A DNA stretch of 40,164 nt from Lachnospiraceae bacterium (GTDB lineage: Bacteria > Bacillota > Clostridia > Lachnospirales > Lachnospiraceae). Below, in pieces: positions 25,780 through 33,810 of the stretch. The notes beneath the pieces were generated by a model. It made no database searches and was not told the DNA's origin. It saw only the letters and a list, made by a program, of their open reading frames with translations. Each line of letters opens with the position of its first letter. Positions within the stretch are counted from its first letter, which is position 1. The translations under genes and the position numbers were made by a program. The stretch lies in the NCBI GenBank assembly GCA_017613435.1, contig JAGADU010000007.1:1-40164 (forward strand). Direction: 5' to 3'.

Positions 25780-25807
25780 AGTATAACATATGTTTTTTAA
25801 AATGCAA
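25780..25807 (-). promoter_or_regulatory. adhE promoter
   Basis: On the minus strand, TTGCAT (25802-25807) and TATACT (25780-25785) with a 16-base spacer, 61 bases before the adhE ATG. Confidence 0.65.
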
Positions 25808-25847
25808 CATAAATTTTTAATTATCGAAAAAGGGTGGGGAAAAACAC

Positions 25848-25876
25848 TTGCATACTTTGATTTGATTTGATATAAT
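25848..25876 (+). promoter_or_regulatory. tRNA-Trp promoter
   Basis: TTGCAT at 25848-25853 and a perfect TATAAT at 25871-25876 with a 17-base spacer, 18 bases before the mature tRNA. With the divergent adhE promoter it accounts for most of the 176 bases between adhE and the tRNA; the whole 25719-26258 stretch has no protein gene. Confidence 0.75.
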
Positions 25877-25894
25877 ACACTTCGTTGACCGCGT

Positions 25895-25965
25895 AGGGGA
25901 ATCATACAGTGGCAGTATCACGGTCTCCAAAACCGTTCACGGGAGTTCGAATCTCTCTTCCCCTG
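25895..25965 (+). tRNA. tRNA-Trp (anticodon CCA)
   Basis: All arms fold: acceptor AGGGGAA with TTCCCCT, D stem ATAC/GTAT, anticodon stem ACGGT/ACCGT with loop CTCCAAA (anticodon CCA at 25927-25929), T arm GGGAG-TTCGAAT-CTCTC, discriminator G. The 3' CCA is not encoded. The D loop is short (AGTGGCA). Confidence 0.95.
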
Positions 25966-25970
25966 TATTG

Positions 25971-26005
25971 AAAAATCTCTCTGAGATATCAGAGAGATTT
26001 TTTTT
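25971..26005 (+). terminator. terminator of tRNA-Trp
   Basis: An 11-base perfect stem (AATCTCTCTGA / TCAGAGAGATT) with a GATA loop and an eight-T run, six bases after the tRNA. Confidence 0.9.
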
Positions 26006-26038
26006 ATGCTTATCGGAATTAACAATAATATATAACAC

Positions 26039-26068
26039 AAAAAGCCTCCCGGGAAAAGGAGGCTTTTT
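26039..26068. terminator. second strong hairpin, possibly bidirectional terminator
   Basis: AAAAAGCCTCC and GGAGGCTTTTT flank an eight-base loop; A and T runs make it usable in both directions. It stands about 35 bases after the tRNA terminator with no gene between them. Confidence 0.75.
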
Positions 26069-26208
26069 GCTGTGTAAAAGGGGAATTCTTTCGGAATGAT
26101 CTGTTTGTAAAATCAATTCGAATTACAATTAAGATTATATTGCCACTAAGGCTATAAATATACAAATATTTTGCTTAAAAATAACAATATATTGCTCAAA
26201 CTGCATTT

Positions 26209-26237
26209 TTGACACTTTTTTTTACTCGTATTATAAT
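26209..26237 (+). promoter_or_regulatory. promoter of the hybrid kinase operon
   Basis: Perfect TTGACA (26209-26214) and TATAAT (26232-26237) with a 17-base spacer, 21 bases before the ATG at 26259, so the leader is very short. Confidence 0.85.
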
Positions 26238-26258
26238 TATCAAAGCGGGGTTATTTAT

Positions 26259-29081
26259 ATGATAAGTTTATTTTCTGTTTTTAATATAATTCAGATAGCG
26301 GGTATAATGTTTACCCTGGTTCTTTGCGTAATTATCGTACGTGAAAAATCCTCAATGCACGACAAATTGCTCGGTTTGGTGGGCATCAGCATACTTTTCG
26401 ATCTTATCGGATATCTTTTTGAAATGAACGCAACCGTTTTGAATGAAGCGCTTGTATGTTCAAAAGTTCAGATGATTTCGATTCTTATGATGACTTCATT
26501 CATGACGATTCTCGTTTTTAAACTCTGCGATTTGAGTTTCGGACTTCCTTTTATAGTTTTCGTTGTTCTCCTCGATGTTATTTTCGGTTTGTACATACTC
26601 GGCGTTGATTTTGATAAAGTCTTTAAAGATATTTATTTCGAAACATCCGGTGTATTTCCTCATCTTGTTATTATTCCCGGAGTCGTCTATACGATTTTCT
26701 GTATTTATATAGTTCTTTTGTATGTGATTCAGATCGTACTTATTATCGGAAGAACGAAAAACAAAGGCAAAAATTTCGGAAAAGAATACCTCTTTTTGCT
26801 TCTTCCTTATATTTTCCCTCTTTTTTCGTTTGTATATCTCATTACTCCGCTTTATCCGAATTATACTTATATTCCGCTTCATGTTTCGCTTGTTATCACA
26901 TTCGGGCTTCAAACACTGGTTATTTTCAGATTCAGACTGTTTGACTCGGTTCTTACCGCAAAAGAAGATATCATAAACGGAATCGAAGACGGATTTATGG
27001 TTATCGATGTTCGCAAAAACTTTCTTTATGCGAACGAAGTTGCCTATTCTCTTGTTCCCGAACTCAAGATTTCAAGCATGGCCGAAAACATGATAAACAA
27101 GCTCTATCGAAATAATAAGAAAGTATTGAATTTCGGCGGAAAAGAGTACCTCGTTTCAGTAAAACCCTTTTACGATAAAAGACTTTTGAAAGGTTACCAT
27201 ATCTGGCTTTACGACAAAACCGAGGAAAACAAATACAGCAAGAGCCTCATTGAACTTAAGGAACAGGCGGAGAGAGCCAATCAGGCGAAGACAGTGTTCC
27301 TTGCGAATATGTCACATGAAATCAGAACTCCCGTAAATGCCATTATGGGATCGACCGAAATGATTTTGAGGGAGAGGGATAAAAGCGAAAAAATCGAAGA
27401 ACTTGCATACAGTATCAAAAACGCTTCCCTCATACTGATATCGATTATTACCGAAATTCTTGACTTCTCGAAAATCGAAGCAGGCAAGATGAATGCTTCC
27501 GAAAACGAATACGAGCCCGGTGTTCTTATTAAAGACATCACGGATTCGGTAAGAGCCAAATTAAAAGAAAAGAATATCGAGCTTTATGTGAATGTAAACG
27601 AAACTCTTCCCAAGGTTTTAAGAGGAGACGAAGTTCATGTACGTCAGGTATTCACTAATATACTGAACAATGCGGTTAAGTATACCCAACAGGGAAGCGT
27701 GACCGTCAATGTGGACTGGAATATGCAAAGCGGTATGGCACTTATTCGTGCATCCATAGAGGATACGGGTGTAGGTATATCCGAGGAAGCGCTGCCTACT
27801 ATCTTTGATTCGTTCCAGCGTGCGGATATGATTAAAAACCGTACTATTGAAGGTACCGGTCTCGGACTTGCGATTACCAAGAGACTCGTTGAGAGCATGG
27901 GCGGTACAATCAATGTAAAAAGTACATACGGCGTGGGAAGCGTGTTCTTTTTCACCATTTTCCAAAACGTCGTGGATTATGCACATACCGGCAAAATTTC
28001 CGATATTGTCATACCCACAAAGGGCGATGATACCAACGAATCGTTTATCGCACCCATGGCCAAAGTGCTTGCGGTTGACGACAATGCCACGAATATCAAG
28101 GTTATTCGGGGTATTCTTTCGATGTATCAGATCAAGGTCGATACGGCTTCAAGCGGTAAAGAATGTCTTGAAAAAGTCACAAAGAACCATTACCATCTGA
28201 TTCTCATGGATCAGATGATGCCGATAATGGACGGTATCGAAACGGCGGAGCAGATAAGAAGACTCCCCCAGAAAGACAAGAGAAACGTACCGATTATAGC
28301 GCTTACGGCCAATGCGATAAGAGGCTCGAGAGAGATGTTCCTCGAAAAAGGATTTCAGGATTATCTTTCGAAGCCCATGAATATCAATCTTTTGGAAAAT
28401 ATTCTCATAAAATATCTTCCCGAGAAATTCATCCACTTTGTTGACAGGGAAGATCCCAATATCAAGGTCGGAAAAAATATCACGATTGCGGGCGTAGATA
28501 CGCAGGCCGGAATCAAGAATTACAATAACAGCGTTTCAAGATACGTTCAGGTGTTAAAATACATATATGATGACGGCGAAGCACAGATCGAACGCATGGA
28601 AAAGATGATTGCCGAAGAAGATTACGAGCAGTATACTTTCGAAACGCATGCGCTTAAAGGTCTTGCTCTCGGCGTCGGAGCAAACGGTCTTGCGGAAAAA
28701 TCCAAGGAACTCGAATTTGCCGTAAGAGAGGGCGATTACGAAAAGGTTAAAAAGGAGGCTCCTTCGCTTATCGAAGAATACAGAATGATTCTTGCCAACA
28801 TCAAATTCGTTTTGGTTGACAACGGGGTCGAAATCGGCAAGGAAATCGAGGTTACCAAAGGCAGTCTTTCTTATGAAGAAGAAAAGAAAGAACTTCTTTC
28901 GCTTAAGGAATCTCTCGAAATGCTTGATATGACGGAGTCGGACAAGAAGATTTCGGAAATGCTCAAAACCGACAGTACACCCGAAAAGAGAGAAAAATAC
29001 AAGAAGATCAGAGCAGCCGTAAAAGAATTCGATTACGACGAAGCGATTATTATCATTGATTCTATTTTAAAAGAGGGGTAG
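26259..29081 (+). CDS. hybrid sensor histidine kinase: 7TM-PAS-like-HisKA-HATPase-REC-HPt
   Basis: 940 residues. About seven membrane helices fill residues 1-225 (HisKA_7TM-like sensor). A PAS-like stretch (about 240-320, DGFMVIDVRKNFLYANEVAYSL) follows. The kinase core has H353 in NMSHEIRTPVNAI, an N-box (QVFTNILNNAVKYT), a G1 box EDTGVGI and a G2 box GTGLGLAITKRL. A receiver domain starts near residue 600 (AVDDN) with phospho-acceptor D651 in LMDQMMPIMDG. The C-terminal HPt domain has H797 in FETHALKGLALGVGA. The phosphorelay should run H353-D651-H797 and on to a separate regulator; none with a DNA-binding domain is adjacent. Confidence 0.95.
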   Translation: MISLFSVFNIIQIAGIMFTLVLCVIIVREKSSMHDKLLGLVGISILFDLIGYLFEMNATVLNEALVCSKVQMISILMMTSFMTILVFKLCDLSFGLPFIVFVVLLDVIFGLYILGVDFDKVFKDIYFETSGVFPHLVIIPGVVYTIFCIYIVLLYVIQIVLIIGRTKNKGKNFGKEYLFLLLPYIFPLFSFVYLITPLYPNYTYIPLHVSLVITFGLQTLVIFRFRLFDSVLTAKEDIINGIEDGFMVIDVRKNFLYANEVAYSLVPELKISSMAENMINKLYRNNKKVLNFGGKEYLVSVKPFYDKRLLKGYHIWLYDKTEENKYSKSLIELKEQAERANQAKTVFLANMSHEIRTPVNAIMGSTEMILRERDKSEKIEELAYSIKNASLILISIITEILDFSKIEAGKMNASENEYEPGVLIKDITDSVRAKLKEKNIELYVNVNETLPKVLRGDEVHVRQVFTNILNNAVKYTQQGSVTVNVDWNMQSGMALIRASIEDTGVGISEEALPTIFDSFQRADMIKNRTIEGTGLGLAITKRLVESMGGTINVKSTYGVGSVFFFTIFQNVVDYAHTGKISDIVIPTKGDDTNESFIAPMAKVLAVDDNATNIKVIRGILSMYQIKVDTASSGKECLEKVTKNHYHLILMDQMMPIMDGIETAEQIRRLPQKDKRNVPIIALTANAIRGSREMFLEKGFQDYLSKPMNINLLENILIKYLPEKFIHFVDREDPNIKVGKNITIAGVDTQAGIKNYNNSVSRYVQVLKYIYDDGEAQIERMEKMIAEEDYEQYTFETHALKGLALGVGANGLAEKSKELEFAVREGDYEKVKKEAPSLIEEYRMILANIKFVLVDNGVEIGKEIEVTKGSLSYEEEKKELLSLKESLEMLDMTESDKKISEMLKTDSTPEKREKYKKIRAAVKEFDYDEAIIIIDSILKEG

Positions 29082-29084
29082 AAA

Positions 29085-29546
29085 ATGGGATTTGAAAACG
29101 AAAAGAAAAGCATAGACGAAATGCTTAAAGAATACAGGGGAGTGGTCGGCGAAATAGCCGAATATCTGCCCTGGCTTGAGAGAAAATCGGGAGAAAATTC
29201 GGTTTCGGTTTATACTCCGGACGGCGCGCAAAATACCATAGCCATTCCTGTTTACGATTCCACGCTTCTCGCGTTTGTAAAAATGCTCGAGAAGACAGGC
29301 AGAATGAACAGAAATTATGAATATGTCTTCAGAAATTACAAAATTTATTCGGTTGAAGACGAGATAAGCCTGATCCACAGAGCCGATTTAAAGGATATGG
29401 ATATGTTATTCGCCATTCTTTCGAAATATGTAATCAAGGGAAGAACCAAAGGAGCGTATTGGAACGAAGCAGTCGAAAACGGAATCTTTTACGAAGTTGT
29501 AAAAAAGATGAAGGAACTTGTGGAATTTTGGACAATGCCCATGTAA
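29085..29546 (+). CDS. small conserved protein cotranscribed with the hybrid kinase
   Basis: 153 residues, cytoplasmic, starting three bases after the kinase stop with GAGGGG just upstream, so translation is coupled. Visible features are a helical N-terminus (SIDEMLKEYRGVVGEIAEYLPWLERK) and a C-terminal YVIKGRTKGAYWNEAVENGIFYEVVKKMKEL, which may be of the DUF6508 type (from memory, unverified). It has no receiver or DNA-binding motif. Being bound so tightly to the kinase it may be an accessory or regulatory partner, but this is inference from position only. Confidence 0.7.
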   Translation: MGFENEKKSIDEMLKEYRGVVGEIAEYLPWLERKSGENSVSVYTPDGAQNTIAIPVYDSTLLAFVKMLEKTGRMNRNYEYVFRNYKIYSVEDEISLIHRADLKDMDMLFAILSKYVIKGRTKGAYWNEAVENGIFYEVVKKMKELVEFWTMPM

Positions 29547-29574
29547 AAAATGACCCGTTAAGGGTCATTTTTTT
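29545..29574. terminator. bidirectional terminator between convergent genes
   Basis: AAAAAATGACCC, a GTTA loop region, then GGGTCATTTTTTT. A and T runs on both sides allow it to stop both the kinase operon and the convergent NYN-domain gene, whose stop codon it overlaps. Confidence 0.88.
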
Positions 29575-30580
29575 ATGATTGTTTCTTTTGTGTTTTTCTG
29601 CCGGCAGAATTGCTTTTCTTTGCTTCTTTGTTTGCGTATTCGGAATTAAGCGTTACGACTCTTCCGAGAGACGTTACCTTAACGCTTGGCAAATCGCTTA
29701 AGAATTTCGAAAATCTCGTATAACCGTAGTTTTCGAAACTGAACGAAGGATGAAGAGCGATAAGCTTTTGATTAAGCTGTCCGGTGTTGCATGAATTCTT
29801 TTCGCATTCTTTTAAAAGTTTTATAATATCGTTTTCAATCGCTTTAAGCGATATTTCCGAATCCTTTAAAATTGCCGTAACGGTGTTTTCGGTAAATTTC
29901 AGTTCGATATTTTTAAAATTCTCAAGGAATTTCGAGAATTTGGTATAGCCGTAGTTTCTTATATCAAAAGCCGTATCGTATTTTGTGATTCTCGAACCGA
30001 GTTCTCCGATATCCATGGCACTTGAATTGATACCGTTTTCCATAATGATTTTGCTGATTAAAGATTCAAGAGCGGGAAGCGGGGTTACGGCATCGGCTGT
30101 GATTTTGTCATCGTCTTTTGATTTTCCTTCTTCATCCGTATCTTCCTCATCGGAGAGAAGATCGATGAAAAAGAATCTCTCGCAGGAAACCCTGAAAGGT
30201 TCGGGAGTTTTCTGCTCGCCCATTCCGATAACGGTCATTCCCGATTCTCTAAGCCTCATTGCAAGCCTTGTAAAATCCGAATCGCTTGTTGCAAGACAGA
30301 AACCGTCTACGCTTCCCGAATACAGGATGTCCATCGCATCGATTATCATTGCGGAATCCGTGGAATTCTTTCCCGTTGTATAATTGTATTGCTGAACGGG
30401 ATTGATTGAATGTGATAAAAGCGCATCCTTCCAGCTTCTGTTGTTTGATTTTGTCAAATCACCGTATAGTCTTTTATAAGTTATCGTTCCGTATTTGGAA
30501 AGTTCCTCGATAATGACTTTAATATATTTCGATGAAATATTGTCTGCATCTATAAGCAGCGCGAATTTTTTTTCTTCCAT
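29573..30580 (-). CDS. NYN-domain putative RNase with two OST-HTH/LOTUS domains
   Basis: 335 residues from the ATG at 30580, which has AGGTG upstream; longer in-frame starts run into the promoter. Residues about 5-145 are an NYN/PIN-like nuclease domain with the acidic residues of LLIDADN, STDSAMIIDAMD and ATSDSDF in place. Two LOTUS/OST-HTH domains follow, each ending in the signature NYGYTKFSKFL (about 230) and NYGYTRFSKFL (about 305), separated by a short linker. LOTUS domains bind RNA (G-rich or structured). The same layout is found in animal MARF1. The protein is probably a cytoplasmic RNA-processing nuclease. The middle (about 155-180) is acidic and low in complexity. Confidence 0.88.
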   Translation of the reverse strand: MEEKKFALLIDADNISSKYIKVIIEELSKYGTITYKRLYGDLTKSNNRSWKDALLSHSINPVQQYNYTTGKNSTDSAMIIDAMDILYSGSVDGFCLATSDSDFTRLAMRLRESGMTVIGMGEQKTPEPFRVSCERFFFIDLLSDEEDTDEEGKSKDDDKITADAVTPLPALESLISKIIMENGINSSAMDIGELGSRITKYDTAFDIRNYGYTKFSKFLENFKNIELKFTENTVTAILKDSEISLKAIENDIIKLLKECEKNSCNTGQLNQKLIALHPSFSFENYGYTRFSKFLSDLPSVKVTSLGRVVTLNSEYANKEAKKSNSAGRKTQKKQS

Positions 30581-30611
30581 AAACACCTCGTACATTTGTT
30601 TTTGCTTTTTT

Positions 30612-30640
30612 ATTATATCAAAAATAAAGCAGATTTCCAA
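30612..30640 (-). promoter_or_regulatory. promoter of the NYN-LOTUS gene
   Basis: On the minus strand, TTGGAA (30635-30640) and TATAAT (30612-30617), 17-base spacer, 31 bases before the ATG at 30580. It overlaps the hairpin that would end the tRNA-Leu(CAG) transcript. Confidence 0.55.
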
Positions 30641-30662
30641 AAAATAATGAAAATCCGCTTCA
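30624..30662 (-). terminator. probable terminator after tRNA-Leu(CAG)
   Basis: On the minus strand AAGCGGATTT pairs with AAATCTGCTT (one mismatch) around a roughly 14-base loop, followed by TATTTTT. It starts a few bases after the tRNA. Confidence 0.5.
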
Positions 30663-30665
30663 AAC

Positions 30666-30748
30666 TGCAGGAAAAGGGATTTGAACCCTCACGAAGTTGC
30701 CTTCACACGGACCTGAACCGTGCGCGTCTGCCGTTCCGCCACTCCTGC
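30666..30748 (-). tRNA. tRNA-Leu (anticodon CAG)
   Basis: Class II tRNA with a long variable arm. Acceptor GCAGGAG/TTCCTGC, anticodon stem CACGG/CCGTG with loop TTCAGGT (anticodon CAG), variable hairpin around GAAGGCAACTTC, T arm AGGG-TTCAAAT-CCCT, discriminator A. The 3' CCA is not encoded. Confidence 0.95.
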
Positions 30749-30760
30749 AAAACCCATAAA

Positions 30761-30789
30761 TTTTTAAAAAACCCTTGAAAATCTTTCAA
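30761..30789 (-). promoter_or_regulatory. possible promoter of tRNA-Leu(CAG) overlapping a terminator
   Basis: On the minus strand TTGAAA (30784-30789) and TAAAAA (30761-30766) with a 17-base spacer, 12 bases before the tRNA. The elements lie inside the terminator of the upstream tRNA, so one of the two readings may be a coincidence. Confidence 0.3.
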
Positions 30790-30795
30790 GGGTTT
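30763..30795 (-). terminator. terminator of tRNA-Leu(AAG)
   Basis: A perfect 12-base stem (AAACCCTTGAAA / TTTCAAGGGTTT) with a 3-base loop and a T run on the minus strand, six bases after the tRNA. Confidence 0.85.
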
Positions 30796-30800
30796 ACCAA

Positions 30801-30884
30801 TGCGGGAAATGGGACTTGAACCCACACGTCGTTGCCAACACTAGATCCTTAGTCTAGCCTGTCTGCCAATTCCAGCATCCCCGC
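30801..30884 (-). tRNA. tRNA-Leu (anticodon AAG)
   Basis: Class II tRNA. Acceptor GCGGGGA/TTCCCGC, anticodon stem CTAGA/TCTAG with loop CTAAGGA giving anticodon AAG, variable arm around TGTTGGCAACGACG, T arm TGGG-TTCAAGT-CCCA, discriminator A, no encoded CCA. A34 outside tRNA-Arg is uncommon in bacteria. Confidence 0.95.
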
Positions 30885-30904
30885 ATGTCTTTAGCGACTT
30901 AAAT

Positions 30905-30933
30905 ATATTATCAAAGACAAATCAAAATGTCAA
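30905..30933 (-). promoter_or_regulatory. promoter of tRNA-Leu(AAG)
   Basis: On the minus strand a perfect TTGACA (30928-30933) and TAATAT (30905-30910) with a 17-base spacer, 20 bases before the tRNA. Between this and dgt (30934-31025) I see only AT-rich DNA without a clear plus-strand promoter. Confidence 0.7.
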
Positions 30934-31025
30934 CAAATAAAATCAGAAAAAATAAATTATAAAAAAGGATTTTGCAATCTTTTTCAGAATAATTATTTTG
31001 GATAGGCTTTTTTGAGGAATGCAAC

Positions 31026-32030
31026 ATGACAATCAGAGAAAGAATCGAAAAAGAAGAAAAAGATGTTTTAAGCCCCTATGCCTGCCTCAGCATGAATTCC
31101 AAAGGCAGAAAAAGGGATGAGGAACCATGCGACATACGACCCGTATTTCAAAGAGACAGGGACAGAATTCTGCATTGCAAATCCTTCAGAAGACTTAAAG
31201 ACAAAACTCAGGTTTTTCTGCTTCCCGAAGGAGATCATTACAGAACAAGACTCACGCATACCCTGGAAGTATCCCAGAATGCGAGAACAATCGCCAAGGC
31301 GTTAAGAATGAACGAAGACCTTGTCGAGGCCATAGCACTCGGACACGATTTGGGACATACGCCTTTCGGCCACTCGGGAGAGAGAGTTTTAAACGAAATC
31401 TGTCCGCACGGTTTCAAACATAACGAACAAAGTGTCAGAACCATCGATATCCTTGAAAAAGACGGTCAGGGACTTAATCTTACATATGAAGTTCTGGACG
31501 GAATTTTAAATCATCAGACATCGTGCATGCCGTCCACGCTCGAAGGCAAAATCGTCAGACTTTCCGACAAAATCGCATATTTCCATCATGATATGGACGA
31601 TGCGATAAGAGCCGGAATTCTTACCGAAGAAGATGTTCCCAAAGAAATAAGAGACGTACTCGGGAATACTACGGGAGAGCGACTCGACAGATTTATTCAC
31701 GACATAGTTACGAATTCTCTCGGAAAGCCCGATATTTTAATGTCTCCGCCCGTAGCACAGGCTATGGTTAAACTCAGGGAATTCATGTATGACTCCGTTT
31801 ACAAGAATCCGGTTGCCAAAAAAGAAGAAGGCAGAGCCAAACTTCTTATAGGCAATCTTTACGATTATTATCTCGTGCATAACGAAGCACTTCCGGAGGA
31901 ACTTCAAAAACTCATTGAAAAAGGCGAGAGCGAGGAAAGAGTCGTATGCGATCACATAGCGGGAATGACCGACAGATTCGCGATTGCAAAATTTGAAGAA
32001 ATATATATACCGAAAGTTTGGTACGGCTGA
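31026..32030 (+). CDS. dGTP triphosphohydrolase-like HD-domain protein
   Basis: 334 residues. The HD phosphohydrolase motif is complete: H78 in RLTHTLEVSQ, H107-D108 in LGHDLGHTPFGHSGE, and a late D in RLSDKIAYFHHDMDDA. These metal-dependent enzymes split (d)NTPs into nucleoside and triphosphate. This is the shorter dgt-like type found upstream of dnaG and rpoD in many Clostridia, here with dnaG nine bases downstream. Position in that macromolecular-synthesis operon suggests a role in dNTP balance, though activity of this subgroup is less well known than E. coli Dgt. Confidence 0.9.
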   Translation: MTIRERIEKEEKDVLSPYACLSMNSKGRKRDEEPCDIRPVFQRDRDRILHCKSFRRLKDKTQVFLLPEGDHYRTRLTHTLEVSQNARTIAKALRMNEDLVEAIALGHDLGHTPFGHSGERVLNEICPHGFKHNEQSVRTIDILEKDGQGLNLTYEVLDGILNHQTSCMPSTLEGKIVRLSDKIAYFHHDMDDAIRAGILTEEDVPKEIRDVLGNTTGERLDRFIHDIVTNSLGKPDILMSPPVAQAMVKLREFMYDSVYKNPVAKKEEGRAKLLIGNLYDYYLVHNEALPEELQKLIEKGESEERVVCDHIAGMTDRFAIAKFEEIYIPKVWYG

Positions 32031-32039
32031 GGTTAAAAG

Positions 32040-33800
32040 ATGTATTATCCGCAGGAATTGATAGATCAGGTTCAACAGAATAACGATATTGTGGATGTAA
32101 TTAACGAATATATTCCTCTGACGAAAAAAGGGGCGAATTATGTTTGCCTTTGTCCTTTCCACCAGGATTCGAATCCGTCGCTTATGGTCAGCAGGCAAAA
32201 GCAGCTTTTCAAATGTTTTGCGTGCGGCGAAGGCGGGAATGTCATAACTTTTCTCCAAAAATACGATTCGAAAACCTTTGTTGAAGCCGTTCAGACTTTA
32301 GCGGAAAGAGCCGGCATCAAACTTCCCGAGAATTATTCCGGGGAATATTCAAAGGAAAATCAGGATAAAAAACAAAGACTCATAGAATGCAATACCGAAG
32401 CCGCCAGATATTTTTACGCACTTTTAAGAAGCAGCGAAGGCAAAAAAGGTTTCGATTATTTCAAAAAAAGAGAATTATCGGACGAGACCATGAAGAAATT
32501 CGGTCTCGGATTTGCGGACATAAACGGAAACCTTGTGGCACATTTAAAGAAGCAGGGCTTTACCGATAAGGAAATTCTTGATTCGGGTCTTGGCACTCAT
32601 GATGAGAGAAACGGATTAAGATCCAAATTCTGGAACAGGGTAATGTTTCCCATAAAGAATCAGGCGGGAAAAGTCATCGGTTTCGGAGGCAGGGTTTTGG
32701 GAGACGGCGAGCCGAAATATTTAAACTCTCCCGAAACGTCGATATTTAACAAGAGCACAAATCTTTATGCTTTCGATCTGGCGAAGGCATCGAGAAGTCA
32801 GTATTTTATATTGTGCGAAGGTTATATGGACGTTATAGCGCTTCATCAGGCCGGATTTAACATGGCTGTTGCATCGCTTGGTACCGCTTTTACACCTGGA
32901 CAGGCGAATATCATAAGAAGATATGCAAAAGACATATATCTTTCTTACGATTCGGACGGACCCGGAGTCAAAGCCGCAATAAGAGCCGCGAAGATATGCC
33001 GCGAATTTAATCTTTCATGCAAAGTAATAAATATGAGTCCTTACAAGGACCCCGACGAATTCATAAAAGCATTGGGGAAAGAAGAATATCAAAAGAGGAT
33101 TGACGAAGCAAAGAACGCTTTTATCTTTGAAATCGGAGTTCTCAGAAAACAATACGATCCTTCGGATCCCGACGAGAATACCAGATATGACATGGAAGTG
33201 GCCGCGCTTTTATCCGAGATGAAGGATGAGGTGGCAAGGACCAATTATATCAAAGCCTGTGCGAAGGAAATGGGAATTACGGAGAGTTCTCTTTCATCCA
33301 TGGTTGCAAAGGAAGCGTCCAAAAACCGAAGATTCGCCCAAACTCCGGTACTCAAAAACGGCATACATGAAAAGAAGGATGATTCCGCGGTAAAGCCTCA
33401 ACAACTTATGTTAACCTATTTGGCTGAATACCCCTCAATATATCCTCAGATAGAAAATATAATCACACCCGAAGATTTTACGGATGCAACGTACAGGGAA
33501 GTGGCTGTCAAATTCTTTGAAGATGTGCGTAACGGCGTTGCTTCTCCGGCCAGAATGGTCAGTATGTTTGAGGATGAGGAGATTCAGAACAAAGTTTCCG
33601 ACATGTTCACAAGCTATTTAAACGGCATCGAAAAAAAAGAAGAAAAAGAGAATGCGTTGGTTGACATAATTTACAGACTTAAGGCAAATGCTCTTGAAGA
33701 AATGAAAAACGGCACCGGAGCCCTTGACCCGGCTGTTTTCATGAAAAAGAAAAAAGAACTGATGGAAATCAGAAGAATAAAAATACAATTACCCGAGTAA
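32040..33800 (+). CDS. dnaG: DNA primase
   Basis: 586 residues, normal length. The N-terminal zinc finger has C38, H41, C59 and C62 (CPFH ... CFAC). The RNA polymerase domain with the TOPRIM fold follows: [11 protein letters not shown] supplies the catalytic Glu and SYDSDGPG the Asp pair. The C-terminal part (about 440-586) is the helical helicase-interaction domain. DnaG makes the RNA primers for DNA replication together with the replicative helicase. It lies 9 bases after the dgt-like gene and 10 before rpoD, the classic macromolecular-synthesis operon arrangement. Confidence 0.97.
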   Translation: MYYPQELIDQVQQNNDIVDVINEYIPLTKKGANYVCLCPFHQDSNPSLMVSRQKQLFKCFACGEGGNVITFLQKYDSKTFVEAVQTLAERAGIKLPENYSGEYSKENQDKKQRLIECNTEAARYFYALLRSSEGKKGFDYFKKRELSDETMKKFGLGFADINGNLVAHLKKQGFTDKEILDSGLGTHDERNGLRSKFWNRVMFPIKNQAGKVIGFGGRVLGDGEPKYLNSPETSIFNKSTNLYAFDLAKASRSQYFILCEGYMDVIALHQAGFNMAVASLGTAFTPGQANIIRRYAKDIYLSYDSDGPGVKAAIRAAKICREFNLSCKVINMSPYKDPDEFIKALGKEEYQKRIDEAKNAFIFEIGVLRKQYDPSDPDENTRYDMEVAALLSEMKDEVARTNYIKACAKEMGITESSLSSMVAKEASKNRRFAQTPVLKNGIHEKKDDSAVKPQQLMLTYLAEYPSIYPQIENIITPEDFTDATYREVAVKFFEDVRNGVASPARMVSMFEDEEIQNKVSDMFTSYLNGIEKKEEKENALVDIIYRLKANALEEMKNGTGALDPAVFMKKKKELMEIRRIKIQLPE

Positions 33801-33810
33801 GGAGAAAGAA

